DNA from: Microstegium vimineum
Taxonomy: Eukaryota > Streptophyta > Magnoliopsida > Poales > Poaceae
Length of the DNA stretch: 64,000 nt
Assembly (NCBI GenBank): GCA_022036555.1
Contig: CM039133.1
Span: 40,500,718 to 40,564,717 of the forward strand
Reading direction: 5' to 3'
The translations under genes and the position numbers were made by a program. The first letter of the stretch is position 1. Each line of letters starts with the position of its first letter. Below the pieces are notes generated by a model that did no database searches, was not told the DNA's origin, and saw only the letters and a list, made by a program, of their open reading frames with translations. Positions 33,201-46,256 of this stretch are shown here, piece after piece.

Positions 33201-36200
33201 AAAAGCTGTCGTTTTAAAAAACGACACGGTCTCCAAAGTGTAACTTTGACCACTTATTTTTTGAAAAATATTTATTGAAATATAATATATGCATACTTTT
33301 ATGAAAGTATTTTTCAAGACAAATCTATAGATATGATTTTTACATTTTCAAACTCAACAACTTAAAAGTTATTCATGATTTATATTCCCAATGTTTAACT
33401 AAAACCTTGTCCTAAACAACAACCTTTTTGAGTACGGAGGGAGTATGATTGAAGGATTGGAGTCAGTTAATTTATTGCCTACCTGACTTTTGTGTGGAGA
33501 CTTCCATTCATTGGATACTTTTATCTACATTTCCATGTTTGCTGTAATTTAACCTTAGACATTCTATAACATTACAGGGCTGCCTACAAAGGAAATGCAG
33601 ATTCAATCAGATTACTGCTATTTATGGATGCTAATCAAGTAAGGCAAGACAAAAATGGTACCTGCCTCTTTTCTGTGGTATTTAATTACATCTTTTGTCT
33701 ACTTCATACATCTCTTCTTTTGCACAAATGTTTCTTATGCTATGAACAATAAGAATTGTGTGAATATTTTTCAAAATATCTACGTTTCTAATTGTGTGTA
33801 GTATGCTCCCAAACCTATGGAAAAAGCTAGGATGAATAATTAATTTCCCTGAAAATTATGGATAGCTGTAAATGTGGCCCTGTTATTTTATTTCACTTAA
33901 GCAGCTAGGTTGGTATATAGTATTTAAGCTCTTTTTGTGATGACATGCAGGTTGTACTGCTTTGCACTGGGCTGCTATAAGAGGGAATCTGGAGGTTTGC
34001 ACAGTTCTTGTACACACTGGTACGAAGGAAGAACTCACACTTAAAGATAGTGGTGGCTTAACTCCTGTGCAACTTGCAGCAGAAAAAGGTCATCGGCATC
34101 TTTCCAATATCCTTGTACGTTTACCCTGGCATTCTTATTTACCTATTAATAATTAACCTCTTTCTCCTCCTGAGAAATTACGCTGCATGACACCATTCAA
34201 TCTGCTCATACACCAGTGATCTAGGTTTGTGCTGTTGTCAATGATTGCAATGGCATATATTCAATGATGTATTGGTTCCCCAATTCTATCAATTTTCTTT
34301 TCTCCCCTGTTTTGAAGTTTGCTCTCCAAATATTCGTTTGGTGTTTGTTTTAGGTACTGACCTTTTCAACTCCACTAACAGAATTATTTCTCTGCTTGTA
34401 GTCTAATGCTACAAAAGTAAGCTTTGAAGACAAATTCTTCCCTGGGAAATCGAGGAAAATTGGATACGCCCCTTTCTTGTTTGCTTATCTTGTCATCTGC
34501 CTCATCCTTTTCCTAAACTCGATTGTATTTGGTGAGCATTGTTTTGGAGTTTTTGTTGTCTATTTCAGAATTACAGATCTTTGCTTTTCATCTGATCGGA
34601 TCATAAAATCTCTGCAGCACCTAATTTTTCTAGGATCACTGCTACTGCTGGTCTTTGGTCTTGGGCTGCTGTATCACTTTTCTTTGCGTCACAAGTAATG
34701 TTCTACAGAGTTAGCAGGTAGCTTATGTTACATATTTGTTTACAGTATGGTCGTACTATTTATGTACACCATTTTCAATCTCCTGATGTGCTCTGTTTTT
34801 TAGTCTTTGTACATTAAGTAGCTATAATAATACCTGAACTGTTGGGTAAAATGAATTTGTGATGAGAGTATGAGACTCACGGGAAGAGATTTGACCATGC
34901 ATTTGATGCATTCTTGCTTATGTGGAAATCTCCTTTTTTTAAAGTTTTAATCACAACATCTGAACATTTACTTTTATAAGATCAGCGAGTTATTTTGTTC
35001 TCATATTGTCCCTGCTCCATGCTTAAGGTTTGTGTACTTTTGCTGTTTTGACAGAAAAAATCCTGGTTACATCAAGGCAAATTCCAAGCGATCTGATCCG
35101 AAGGTAAAAAAATGTTCTACCACTGTTGTCAAAGAAATGTTTCTACAAATGTGCTCAAAGAAACTGCCTTGGATCAATATTTATAGAATCTTGCTATGTC
35201 ATTTCAAGGAACAGATAAAACATGTTCCTTCAGTTTGTAGTGGATACCATATTATCATACTACAGTACATGGAAGCTAGGAGTTTATGGGCCTATTTTCA
35301 CGCATCTTTTGGCATTGTGACAAACTAAAGTTCTGTAGTCAACATTCTGAAGACTGACTAAACATCATTTGGTCTGTCAAACCATAAAAAGTTGTTTGAA
35401 CAGTTTTTTTTATCAATAGATAAATATGACAATTAGTGCTTTATTTACAGGAGCCACTTGTGGAAATTGATCTTACCAATTCCTCTACTTGGACAGGCAA
35501 TTGGTCTCAGCTATGCCCTACCTGCAAGGTACTAGGAAAAAACTCTTCATTTTTATTCTGACTTCTGTGATTTCTTTCCACCTTTGTCTTTCACATTATT
35601 TTAGTATTTCTCTTGTGGAGATGGCACTTTGTGTCGGAAGAAGAAAATGGAACCCATATATATATGTGCTTATCTTGTTACCTGCTCTTGTTTTGGCTAT
35701 AAACCCCAACTATGTTTATTTTTACTGAATGGGTAACCTTACTTTACCAGATAATTCGACCGATGCGCTCTAAACATTGTCCAATTTGTAAGCATTGTGT
35801 TGAGCAGTTTGACCATCACTGCCCATGGATATCAAACTGTGTTGGAAAGGTATAAACATTAATTTGCGCATCTCGAATTTTCTATTGTTGTGACTTCACC
35901 GCCTGTTCTGCTGTTCCAATTGTTTTAGGAAACATTTTCTGGCTAGGCAGTAATATTGGATACTAATTTTGTTCTTTGGAAGAATTCTTATCGCTAATGG
36001 GAATACACTGTTGCCTGATGCTTAGTATTCATGTATTAGTATGTGCACTTGATTTTTTTTTCATTTTGAAATCTGACTGTAGTATTCAGACTGCCAGCCT
36101 GAACCTCATCGTGATGCCTTATTCAATTGTATTCTGCATGCAGCTCTTTGAGATTTTGATAGATTTTGCATATCAGTCTCCTAATTTGAGCATTCATATA

Positions 36201-37229
36201 TCTTATATTGCATTGTTTATGACTATAGGATTAAGATCATATGACAGTTTGCCGTTAAAAATTTAACGGTACCAGTTTTGTATTAAGAATATGTTAACCA
36301 AATTATTGGCAAAGATTATAAACTTCAATGTTTTGTTTATTATGTATGCGCCTTATAAACTGGACAGAGGGAATTACTAAATATAAATGTTTCCTTGCAG
36401 CGAAATAAGTGGGACTTTTTCGTGTTTCTTTGGATGGGGATAGCTACATCCTTCCTGGGTGCTGCTGTTGGATTCCACAGTAAGGACGTCTTTAAACAGT
36501 TATTTTTTCTTTGCTTCAAGATGTACTAACAAGTCAAGGACATTTAATGCCTCAGGACTTAGGACAGAGCCCATTATACTCTCATCATCAGAATCGTGGA
36601 TGCATTTCATGGTGACAGAGCATCCTGGTGCTGCATTGTTCATGTTTCTGGATGTCTTTTTGTTAACTGGAGCTCTTATTCTGACTGGAGCCCAAGTAGT
36701 ACAGGTAAATTTTCGCCTGTTTGTTAGTTTTTGCATTTTTGGGTTATCAGAGCAGCATTCTATTTCGTCTCTATGCTGTATGATCAAATTGTGGTCTCAG
36801 TGCTACATTGGACATTGGGAATAGCAAAAGAGCATACAGTTTCTAATTCTATTTTGTGCCTGATAGGATTTGTAGGAGGCTGTTTAGAGAGTATGTTTCT
36901 GTCATTGTGAAACCGAACAGCACAATTACGTTGAACTCAAGTAGCAAAATGAAAGTTAGGCCACATACCCACACTTCATATTGGCTTCAATGGGTGCATT
37001 TGCATAACGTGTATGCTTCACCCATTCATTGCAGATAGCACGGAACATGACAACTAATGAGGTAGCGAATCGATCTCGCTACACATATCTTCGAGGGCCT
37101 GATGGGCGTTTCAGGAATCCTTACAGTCGAGGTTGGCAGAGGAACTGCACTGATTTTCTTATCAATGGATACAGCAATGATGAGGAGGCTGCATGGCCAT
37201 CCCTTCAACAAACAGTACAGGGAAGCTAG
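30284..37229 (+). CDS. TIP1: Ankyrin-repeat DHHC protein S-acyltransferase (TIP1/PAT24-like)
   Basis: This enzyme attaches palmitate to cysteines of target proteins at Golgi and endomembranes; Arabidopsis TIP1 is needed for root-hair and cell growth. Thirteen GT-AG exons: 30284-30556, 30681-30821, 32867-32979, 33578-33657, 33951-34114, 34402-34531, 34618-34717, 35055-35103, 35451-35528, 35751-35849, 36401-36479, 36556-36704, 37035-37229. They total 1650 nt, 549 aa, no stop. Residues 1 to about 257 hold ankyrin repeats (GQTALHWAAVRGSTSVADVL, GRSALHWAAYKGNADSIRLL, GCTALHWAAIRGNLEV). Two membrane segments follow (PFLFAYLVICLILFLNSIVF; then the exon 7 helix). The Cys-rich domain (about 372-409) has the catalytic DHHC at 397-400. 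Two more membrane segments and a TTNE motif (491-494, the TTxE signature) complete the fold. The gene looks functional. Intron 2 holds a 968-bp Mutator-like element and two Stowaway-type insertions; intron 3 holds another. Confidence 0.96.
30846..31813. mobile_element. Mutator-like element (Pack-MULE type) with about 254-bp inverted repeats
   Basis: Perfect 9-bp target duplication TTGTATTTC at 30837-30845 and 31814-31822. The ends GGGTTTTTTGGATTCATACC are the start of inverted repeats of about 254 bp (30846 to about 31099 and about 31560-31813) that differ at only about a dozen and a half sites. Long inverted repeats with a 9-bp duplication are the Mutator hallmark. The central about 460 bp are GC-rich, unlike the flanks, and look like captured sequence; I do not recognise its source. 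No transposase is present. It lies in intron 2 of the TIP1-like gene. Confidence 0.9.
32171..32364. repeat. Partial Stowaway-like element with internal 72-bp duplication
   Basis: Begins after TA with CTGCCCCCATTCCATTATAAG. Two successive copies of GTTTTGGCTTTTCTAGATAC plus about 50 further bp follow (about 32195 and 32265), then an inverted fragment ending GAAAAGCCAAAC. No clean right terminus was seen. It directly abuts the next MITE. Confidence 0.55.
32365..32512. mobile_element. Stowaway MITE, TIP1 intron 2
   Basis: TA-flanked. The ends CTCCCTCTGTTCCAAATT and, inverted, CTCTCTCCGTTCCAAATT define a 148-bp Stowaway element with an almost fully palindromic interior (GTTTTAGC...CAAAAC). Confidence 0.85.
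33186..33443. mobile_element. Stowaway MITE, TIP1 intron 3
   Basis: TA duplication at 33184-33185 and 33444-33445. The ends CTCCCTCCATACTCAAAAAG and, inverted, CTCCCTCCGTACTCAAAAAG are classical Stowaway termini. Length 258 bp. Confidence 0.9.
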
Positions 37230-37742
37230 AGGTACTGATCCAGGAAGTAAACAAAAGTTAGTGGCAGATTATATGCCCAGGATCCCTGAAAAGGCTATGC
37301 TTTCATCTTAAAGCTTGGAATATTTTGGTTTGTTCATACAACAACGGTGTGAAGAACGACTTGGGTGAACTGAGTGGCACCCCTTCATACAGGCAGGTCT
37401 TTAGACAGTGCTGGGGATCATGGAATTGTTTGATACTGTAGATTGTTCGCATGCGTGGGTGTGCAGTATGTTATCTTTTCCCTGGCTACGACTTTGCTAG
37501 GACAAGTCATTTGTTTATTTTTTCTAGATGAGTTCTGATGGGAATGATAGATGTGAATGCGGGTTTTATGATCTCTGTCGTAAATTGAATTCACAATCTT
37601 TATCTCCATTCACGAAATATACAGGGGGCAACAGGGCAAGTATTAGCATGCAGCATATTGTGGATTTTGTCTTGGCCCACTAGCTGGCTTGTGTTGTAGT
37701 TTGACACTGGTGTACCAATGACGTTTACGGCTTTTGATGTGA

Positions 37743-37748
37743 AATAAA
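37743..37748 (+). promoter_or_regulatory. Candidate poly(A) signal of the TIP1-like gene
   Basis: AATAAA about 515 nt after the stop codon, following T/G-rich 3'-UTR-like sequence. Plausible but not unique, since plant signals are loose. Confidence 0.35.
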
Positions 37749-37923
37749 GCCAGACTACTTGAACTGGAGCCATCAATTTTTCTAGCTCATTGATTCAATA
37801 ATCCCCCTGCCAGAATGAATGTGCGCACTAAATGGAATCTGAGATGAAGTCACAGCCACATGCCTCTTTGGCACTCTCATTAAGACCCTCTTTCGGTAGG
37901 GTTTTATTTCCTCTAAAAACGGA

Positions 37924-37949
37924 TTATATATATATATATATATATATAT
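37924..37949. repeat. (TA)n microsatellite
   Basis: An uninterrupted run of TA dinucleotides after GGAT. Confidence 0.9.
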
Positions 37950-40900
37950 GACTGCGCTAATTGGTACTCGGGGTACTAAATATTATTTGGTACCCAAGAC
38001 ACCCTGCCCGTCCACCCGGTGATGATTCGCGCATGGAACCAACGACCGACCCAGCCTGCCGTTTTTCTCGGAGACAATTTTTTTCCTTTCCTGGCGGCTG
38101 ATTTTTCCCTTCTGGTCGACTTTTTTTTTTCTTTTTCCAATTTTTCTTTTTTTTGCGTCTTTTTTCCTCATAAAGTCGTGGTTGCGGCAATTTTTTTCCC
38201 CTTCAAGATGATTTTTCTTTTTATTCAGTGAGTCGTCGATGGTTTCTCTACTTTTATCTTCGATTTTCTTTTATCCTACTAGTTTTTAGGATGCGTGAAC
38301 GTCAAAGAAACATAGCTTCAACATGTATTATATATACTTATTTTTGGAAAGTAGATTTTATATTAAGATAGACGAGGCAACAAAAAGGTCTCCAACAATA
38401 AATGAATTATACAAAGCACATTTCCAACTATAATTTTTTTTTGGTAAAAAAATATTTTTTTCAAGTAAATGGATAATGAAAGATTGCAACACACTTTGCG
38501 GTTGAATACAATTTATGCCAGCTAAATAAAAAACATTAGGATCATGAATATTAGGGTTCCAACAACTCAGGCGAAATTATATTTATCAGGAGCTAGTTGC
38601 ACAGTTGATTCTCCTTGAGAAATTCAATTCCTTTGCTCCTATGTCACAAACATCCAAGCGTTGTCCACTTCTCCATTATACCATGTTGCCTGCTCGGGTG
38701 GCCGATTTCTAGTTGAGGGATCGAATAAATGTGAAATACACCAGCACCAAAGAGTTTCCATCTAGAACGTAAAGACATGTTTTGATGTATTTAACAATCA
38801 GACTTGGATTTAAATTAGTAAATGAATCATACGAAGCTTATTTTAATTTGTAAACCTCGTTCGCTAAAAACATAATTTTTCAGGTAAATGAATCATGAAA
38901 GAAGATTGTAATACACTTTGTAATTTATACACATAGTTTTGTGGCTCCATCTTAGTTACTCCACAAAGTAAAATACAATTCATGGTAGCTGAATAACCTT
39001 CATTGGGATTATAAATATTGGAGTTCCAATAAATCATATGCCAAATTATATTACTTTTTTTTATCAAAATAATACCATCGGTGAGAAACAAACAAATACA
39101 TCCATCTCCCTTATGTGGCCCTTCTCTAATTGCCACCAATTGCTCCACCTCTCAAAAGAAGCAGAACAAAAGAAAACATTAGAAACAACTTTTGATTAAT
39201 AACAAAGCAAGCCATTGTAATTCTGAAATGAAAGTTTGTGGTTGCAAAATTCCTCATGAACTAATGCCAAATTCTTTACATTTATTAATTGCTATAATGA
39301 GTGATTTATTCCAATATTAAGTTATTACCGAACAAAGAAAAATATATTATATAAAGGATGACATCAATTCAGAAACACTTTTTTGTTATTCTAGTGGACG
39401 TAATTGCTTTAGTCTAATTTTGGGCTCATCCAATCAATTTTATCTTACCTAAATCTATCTATGCCCAGGGGAATTTGTAACAAGGAGTTATGGAATAAAC
39501 ACCAAAACAATATGTTTGGTTTGAGCAATGAAGTTTTGTGGTTACCAAAAGTGTTGACAAGTATTTGTGTTGGAGTTTAAGTTTCTTCAAAGCCCAAATT
39601 AAACAATAACTGTGGGTTCAAACAATAAATATGCATGGTGCAGAACACATTTGGGCATAAGCATTTGTAGATTGAACATGGTAACCAATAGTTGTGGTTA
39701 GAAAAATGATGTACATATAAATATTGGAGTATTTTATAATTTGTAAATGTAACGTGACCACACAAAATGAAAGTATATATAGTGGACCGCTAGGTAATTA
39801 GTTTAAGAATTTTAACTGCAACACCATAGAATTCGATACAATACAATGTGCATCCACCATGAAGTTTCCAGGTTCTGGTAAATTATAATCATGAAATGCA
39901 TATCAAAGTGACAAGGTACAATGGTGTACATATTTAAAGATGAGCATGAGCATATTGACAACAATGATTTATGGTTAGAAATCTTAAACCTGCAATATCA
40001 ACATGTGCATACATAGATCAAAATAGATAAACCATAAAATCAGTGCCAAATTTATGACTGGTCGAGACAGTGATCAGTCCAAACAAGTGTAGAGCATTCT
40101 CCAACATACCTTTTTAGTGCTAGCGTGCACCACTGTTGCTGCTGGAGTGGAGATGAAATTGGTGTCTCCTACTGGTGGAAGGCTAACTAAAATGATAAAA
40201 AAAAGACATAACTAGTGTTAAAGATTTGGAAGGTACATCAACCATAAATTAAATGTGTAAAATTGTAAAATTAGCAAGGCTGGAAAAGAAGATAATTTAC
40301 AATGGAAATAAATGCAAAAGTTATACTCTTATAAATCTTCAAGCATAGTTATCCACAAAACGACACAAACAAATCAGTAATAGTAGAAGAAACTACCTAT
40401 GTGAGTAATCATGGGGAGTAGATGGAGGATGCATTGATGGTGAGCGCCTGGGATCTGCAAAACAGGCAAAGAGAGAGAAGAGAATGAATAACGCTGATAA
40501 GGATGCAATTTAAGCTATGTTTCCAATCTCATTAATTTACTCTGTTTTGTATCTTACAAGTCTAGCTTTTTTAAGTTGCCTAATTAATCAGCCTACAATA
40601 CGATCATCGCAATATCACTTGAAACACCCCGAATTACTAATACTACAAGTCGCCTACGTAGTTCTACTGGCAGAAATTTAATCTAGGCAAGCACTGTGTA
40701 TCACTTCAAAAGCCACCCATTCTGAACTGTTGGACCAAATATGATTGAAAGCATGCACTTGTGACTTGTGTATATAAAGGTGTTCATCAAAATGGCCTTC
40801 TAGAGAGCTTGTGTTTCTCTCTTATGGATTACAGTTTCTACTATTTGAAGACTTATGCAACAAGGGCAAAACAAGTAATATATCAGTACCAGCTTCTTAT

Positions 40901-43900
40901 CGTCCAGCCATTGCATGAAAAAAATTGATATAATGTTGTCTGATTTCTCACATAAAGCTTTGTTAATTGTAATTGCAAGACATCTATTTCTGGATGTAAT
41001 GCAAGTATAAAAGATGTCACTGTAGGAAATCTAATGAAGTACTTCTCTCTGATATGGCTAGCCTGGGAATGCCTCTTCTCTGTAACGCAAGGCCTAACAA
41101 GTTAAGAGTTCAGTTATATACTCTGAATAAAAATCTAAATTGATTTGTAAAAACATAGAACAAGGGTGTGGCTGAGTGAGAGCATGTTGGAAATTAGAGC
41201 TAAAATTATCAGTCTATCAAATACAATTTGAAAGGACAATTGCAGCTTTTCATCAAAGGGCTTAAAACTATCAAAGCCTTGTGATTGAATGAGCTTAACA
41301 ATTGACAAAGAAATTTGGTAGAAATAATTTATATGGTTGTTGCACTACTTTTCCCAAAATAAGAGCAACAGAACAAGCTTGTGCCCAACACTATCATGCT
41401 AGTGCAAGAGTAACAGTAGGGACGAAAACTCAAGTGGATCCCGTGAAGGTTGGGGAAGAGTTGTGGTTCGCACCATGTGATGTGATTTAATATGAAGCAG
41501 AGAAATTGCCAACCAAAACATCTCTTGTTGCTGAATTTAAACATGGCAGATCTATGACTGGGATCAAAGTATATTGACAGAAAAATGGGCACCACACAGC
41601 CACAACTCCAAAACAAATCAACTTGTGCATCTTCCTATATCTGAAGTCTAATTGGAAAGGAAAAAATAAAAAAACAAAAGAACTTCCCAAATGTAGTGAA
41701 GTGCTAGTTGCAGTTGCAGATAATCATCCAATCAACAAATTTGGAGAGGGCAAGATGCAAGAATACACAACGAATTTTAGTGCCATACAATAATCAAGAC
41801 AAAGTAATTGTATAATTGTAATGCTGTACCTAAGACAAATGGTCAGGGAGAACTTGGTCGATGAATCTACCGTGCAAGACTGAGAGTGAATCACTCCTCT
41901 GTCTTCAAACAACAACTCCACCAGTGTACAATAAGAATAGCTGCACCACACATATTAATGAATATAATTAATAAATTTCTATAAACATGCAAAAACTGAA
42001 CTACTATATAATAGGGCACTAGGTTACAGATACAAGAGAAATGATGAGTTTCCAAATATTATAGGGACAAGTAAACATCACACCCAAAAAATTCAATAGA
42101 CTAAAAGAAAAATATATATCAAACCCATTAACCCAACGTGTATATACTACATACACTTCTTTTAGGGATTTAATCTTCTAAGCCAGAAAGATCTCTAAGA
42201 TCAGATCATTTCAATTTTCCAAATGTAAGATGATTGGGCAATAGATTAGACAACTATGAGCAGAAGGTAACAAATGTCTTGAATAAATAATCATCTCATA
42301 TCTGAGAAATGGATCTCTTTAACAAGAAATTATCATGTGGCCAATTTTTTAGCAACAATCATTTTACACTACTGAGATAAAAAATAAAATTCTGATATTT
42401 TTCATAAGCTAAGAAGATCGTGTCCTGATTCTTCAAGCGGCCAAGGACCACAACGCGCTGTGGAACCTCGAACCTAAACAAAGAATCAACAGAGGCGCAA
42501 CACATGGAAAAAGTGCAAAAAAATTTAACATTTATCAACCTTTGTTGTGTGCTCTCAAATACAACCCTTTTTGGGTTATCAGGCATCTTATCGACCAACT
42601 CCATCCGGTAACTAAACACATTCAGTAGAAATCATTTTAGGATAACACATTTCTTTGATGTACAAAGTATATTCATGAATGCACTTGAAACAAGAATGTA
42701 ATTGCAGCTGGCTCATTATGTATTCTGCAAATGAGAGTAAAAAAAAAATCAATATAACAGGATGAGATTGTGAAACAAATAACCTTTTGGATGAGCGACC
42801 CAGGCCTTGTCCCGCATGAATATCATCTGGTGGCAATGATGTGCAACCGGGGTCTTGTCCTACATGAACATAATCTTGTGGCAATGACAGACAATCTATA
42901 GATGCATAAATTTATTAGCTTAGTAAATTTATTAACATAAGTCAAGGATTTAAACACTAAAAAATCATAGGATAAACAACTTTGGCCTCTTGGGTTTTAG
43001 GAAACAAATTACAATGAGTCAAGAATGAATTGGTGATTTTCAAAAGGATTTCAAACCATAAAAATTATGAATTGCACATGCGTATGGAAATGAAATCAGA
43101 CAAATGGATAAATTCCATATAACATAATCTGTGCATACACAACTAGACTAGAAGAAAAGAAAACAATGAAAATGAAATCTAAATAGAAAAAATAATCTTT
43201 ATGCGCACAATCAGTAAGAAAAACATGGAATCTAATATTAAAAACCAATTTGATCGAACCTACCTACAAAAGGTGATGCTCTAAAAGGGATTAAGATGGA
43301 TACAGGTGGACTCCATCCGAGTTGACAAGCTTCATCTGAGTTGACAAGCTTCAGTAAAATGGGACCGTTCTAGCAGTGTGCTAGGGCCGAGAGGGGGACG
43401 ATGATGCAGGGTAGGCCTACATTGGCGGCGAGGAAATGTGAGGACGGAAGTGCCGAATGAAGAAAGCTCACCGTCGGTGGCCACCGTCACCACAACCTTC
43501 TCGGCCTCGGCTCGTGGCAGCGGCGAACTGACGGGGTGAGGCGACGACGGCAGTGCCGCTGGGCCCGCGAGGCGACAAGGCAAGCTGCGGGCGACAACCA
43601 CAGGCCTAGGTGCGGCGAGGTCGCCGGTGCTGAACCAGGGATCAGGGGCGATGGCCAGCTGAGGTTGTGCGGCGGGGGCCGGCGGCGATCTGGACTCGTG
43701 TGACGGGGGCAGAGAGAATAACCGGCTCCTGGACTCCCCACGATCTATACGTGAATATTTAGAACGCAAAAAAAAAAAACAAAGGCTCGGGTACTGATTA
43801 TTATTGAATAACCAAGGTAATATATATATATATATATATATAAACACTTTTTTCTGCTCAAACCGAAACTAATTTTCGAAAAGTTTGACGAAGCAATTTC

Positions 43901-44477
43901 TTCTCTTGTTGAGGAATAGGTGGAAGGGATTAAATGTGCAAAATTGTTTATTTGACTTGGTTGTCTTTGTTGCGTACTTCACTCGAACTTGACTACTTCC
44001 TCCGTCTCCGTACCGTGGCATTATTTTACTTTGTTTCTATTGCAATGGCGCGTCGGGCACGAATGCATGATCCTAGTGAGCTTAAAATGTACTTTGGTCT
44101 TATAATATCTGTGTTTTTTTTATTCGTATTACAAGTTTAACTTGATTTATAAAAGATAAATATAAGATTTATATATTAAAATAAATTTTATTATAAAACT
44201 AAATTGAAAGATATTTTCAATGATGTTAATTATGTATCATAAATATTAATATTTTAAATATATATTTTATTAAAGTTGTTTTTTTGAAAAGTGAAAACGA
44301 TAAAGTATATAAATATATGCATGGCTGATTTCTTTATTTCACATGCCATTTTAAAAAGAAGAGATGAATGTGGAAATTAAAGTCCACACGTCGGTCATCA
44401 TCAGGGCCAACCACATCCATCCGATGCACACGTACGTACAAGTAAAGCGATATGCATGATTGACGACTGATGTTGAT
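37950..44477. other. Long intergenic stretch with scattered minus-strand exon-like fragments
   Basis: Mostly AT-rich with no intact gene. Minus-strand fragments with coding character and splice-like edges occur at about 40095-40190 (LPPVGDTNFISTPAATVVHA), about 40405-40460 (DPRRSPSMHPPSTPHDYS), 42359-42619 (MELVDKMPDNPKRVVFESTQ and a VPQRVVVLGRLKNQDTIFLA exon) and 42785-42890 (a twofold repeat, LPQDYVHVGQDPG / LPPDDIHAGQGLG). A GC-rich segment at 43380-43740 could be a first exon. I recognise no family; a decayed transposon gene is likely. A (TA)n run lies at about 43821-43841. Confidence 0.3.
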
Positions 44478-46168
44478 TCAAACTGGTGTCGCCATAGCCT
44501 GCAGTGGTGTAGCCATGGACAGGTTGAGCCCAATCCTCTCAGTCATGTCCAGCCCGTTCTTGTTGTCACCATCTGCCGGAGGAAGAAGAAGAGTCCACTC
44601 AAAGCGATGCAGCAAGGACGCGAGCATGAGATGAACCATACGAAGCGCCAGCGGCATCCCCGGGCACATCCTCCTCCCGGACCCAAACGGCAGGAGCTCA
44701 AAGTCTCGGCCGCGGAAATCAATAGCTGCACCACCACCACCGTTCTCGTCGCCGTCCTCTACCAAAAACCTCTCCGGCATGAACTTGTCCGGCTCCGACC
44801 ACACCTTGCCGTCGTGTCCGATCNNNNNNNNNNNNNNNNNNNNNNNNNNNNNNNNNNNNNNNNNNNNNNNNNNNNNNNNNNNNNNNNNNNNNNNNNNNNN
44901 NNNNNNNNNNNNNNNNNNNNNNNCGCCCACACGTTGACCACGACGCGTGCGCCCTTGGGCACCACGTAGCCGCCTCGGAGCTGCGTCGTCGTCTCGGCCT
45001 GGTGTGGGAGCAGGAGCGGCGCGGGAGGGTGGATACGGAACGTCTCCTTCACGACGGCCTGGAGGTACTTGAGCTGCGCAATGTCGGACTCCTCGATCTC
45101 CGTCTTGGACCCGATCACCTGCGCGAGCTCGGCGCGAGCTTTCTCCATGGAGGATGGGTTCAGCAGCAGCTCGGCCATCACCCATTCTACCGTTGCTGCG
45201 CTTGTGTCGGTGCCGGCACTGAACAGGTCCGAAAGCAACGACAGTAGCGTCTGACGATCGAAGCCCCGGCCGCCATCGTCGGCGCATCGGTAGTCGAGCA
45301 GCACGTCCAAAAAGTCTTTCTCTTTCTTGGGAGCCCCACCGGCGGCGGCGGCGGCGCGATCCTGCAGGCGGCGCTCTATCTGCTTGTCCATCATGCCGTG
45401 CAGCCGCTCGAACAGGCCCTCGATGCGTCTCCTCAGCCCTTGTGGGTCCAGCCGCGCCACCTCCGGGAAGAAGTCCGACACGTTGGGCAACCCTACGGCA
45501 GCGTTCAGCTCTGCGAGAATGCCCTTAAACGACGACGACGACGACGAGCGGCTGTCGTCGTCGTCGATGTCGATGTCGGCGAAGTCGGTGGAGAAGATGG
45601 TGGAGGAGAGCAGGTTGAGCGCGGTGACGAAGGCGATTCGGCCGACGGCGACAGGCGCGCCGTCGCGCGCCTGGCGGGCGACGTGGGAGAGCAGCCGCCG
45701 CACCTTGTCCCGGCGGAGGGACTGGTGCGTGTCGAGGCGGTGCGGCGCGAAGAGCTCGCCGGAGCACACCTTGCGGAGCGCGCGCCACCGCGGGCTGCTG
45801 GTGGGGAGCCACACCATGGAGTGCGTGTAGTGCGCGAACGCGTGGGTGCCGTCCGGGAGCGAGCGCCCCGAGAAGGCGGCGTCGTGGCGCTGGAGCACGT
45901 CGCGGGCGGCGTCCGCGGTGGACGCCACGATCGTGGTCACCGTGCCCAGGCGGAGGGCCATCACCGGCCCGTGCCGCTCCGCCAGGCGCGCCAGGGAGCG
46001 GTGCGGGAGGGCGCCCAGGCTGAAGAGGCTGCCGACGACAGGCAGTGGCGGCCATGGACCGGGAGGCAGGTTGCGACGGCTGTCCGCGTATAGGCCGAGG
46101 AGGTATAGGGAGGAGAGGACGAGGACCAGGCAGCATGGGGCGTACAAGAGGAGGAGCTCCATGTCCAT
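44478..46168 (-). CDS. Cytochrome P450, CYP76-like
   Basis: An ER-anchored, haem-thiolate monooxygenase. In grasses the CYP76 family oxidises terpenoids and related specialised metabolites, so the substrate cannot be read from sequence. From the ATG at 46168: hydrophobic anchor (about residues 4-26), hinge LPPGPWPPLPVVG, I-helix FSAGTDTSAATVEW, K-helix KETFR (ExxR), PERF motif, haem loop PFGSGRRMCPG with the ligand Cys, and the family-typical RMVHLMLASLLHRFEW. Acidic and Ser-rich low-complexity inserts (DIDIDDDDSRSSSSSS; DGDENGGGG) make it about 529 aa, slightly long. A 100-N run falls inside, but the two sides rejoin in frame as VNVWA-IGHD if the single shared base is counted once, so no sequence need be missing. 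Single exon, intact. Confidence 0.93.
44824..44923. other. Assembly gap (100 N) inside the P450
   Basis: Exactly 100 N, a placeholder length. The flanks GATC and CGCC join through one shared C to give GATCGCC, which encodes the expected VNVWAIG junction of CYP76 proteins on the minus strand. The gap is probably of zero true length. Confidence 0.8.
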
Positions 46169-46247
46169 GGTGCCCGGGTGACTGCAGGCTTGCTGATCGA
46201 TCGAGCTAGTGACGACGAGAGCTGTACTGTCCCGAGCAATGTACGTA

Positions 46248-46256
46248 TTATATATA
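46248..46256 (-). promoter_or_regulatory. TATA box of the P450 gene
   Basis: On the minus strand GTTATATATAATAC lies about 80-90 nt upstream of the start codon, a normal distance for a short plant leader. Confidence 0.65.

Noticed and set aside
45398..46093. 231-codon plus-strand open frame opposite the P450
   Set aside because: Antisense shadow of a GC-rich gene; no domain. The minus frame carries all P450 motifs.
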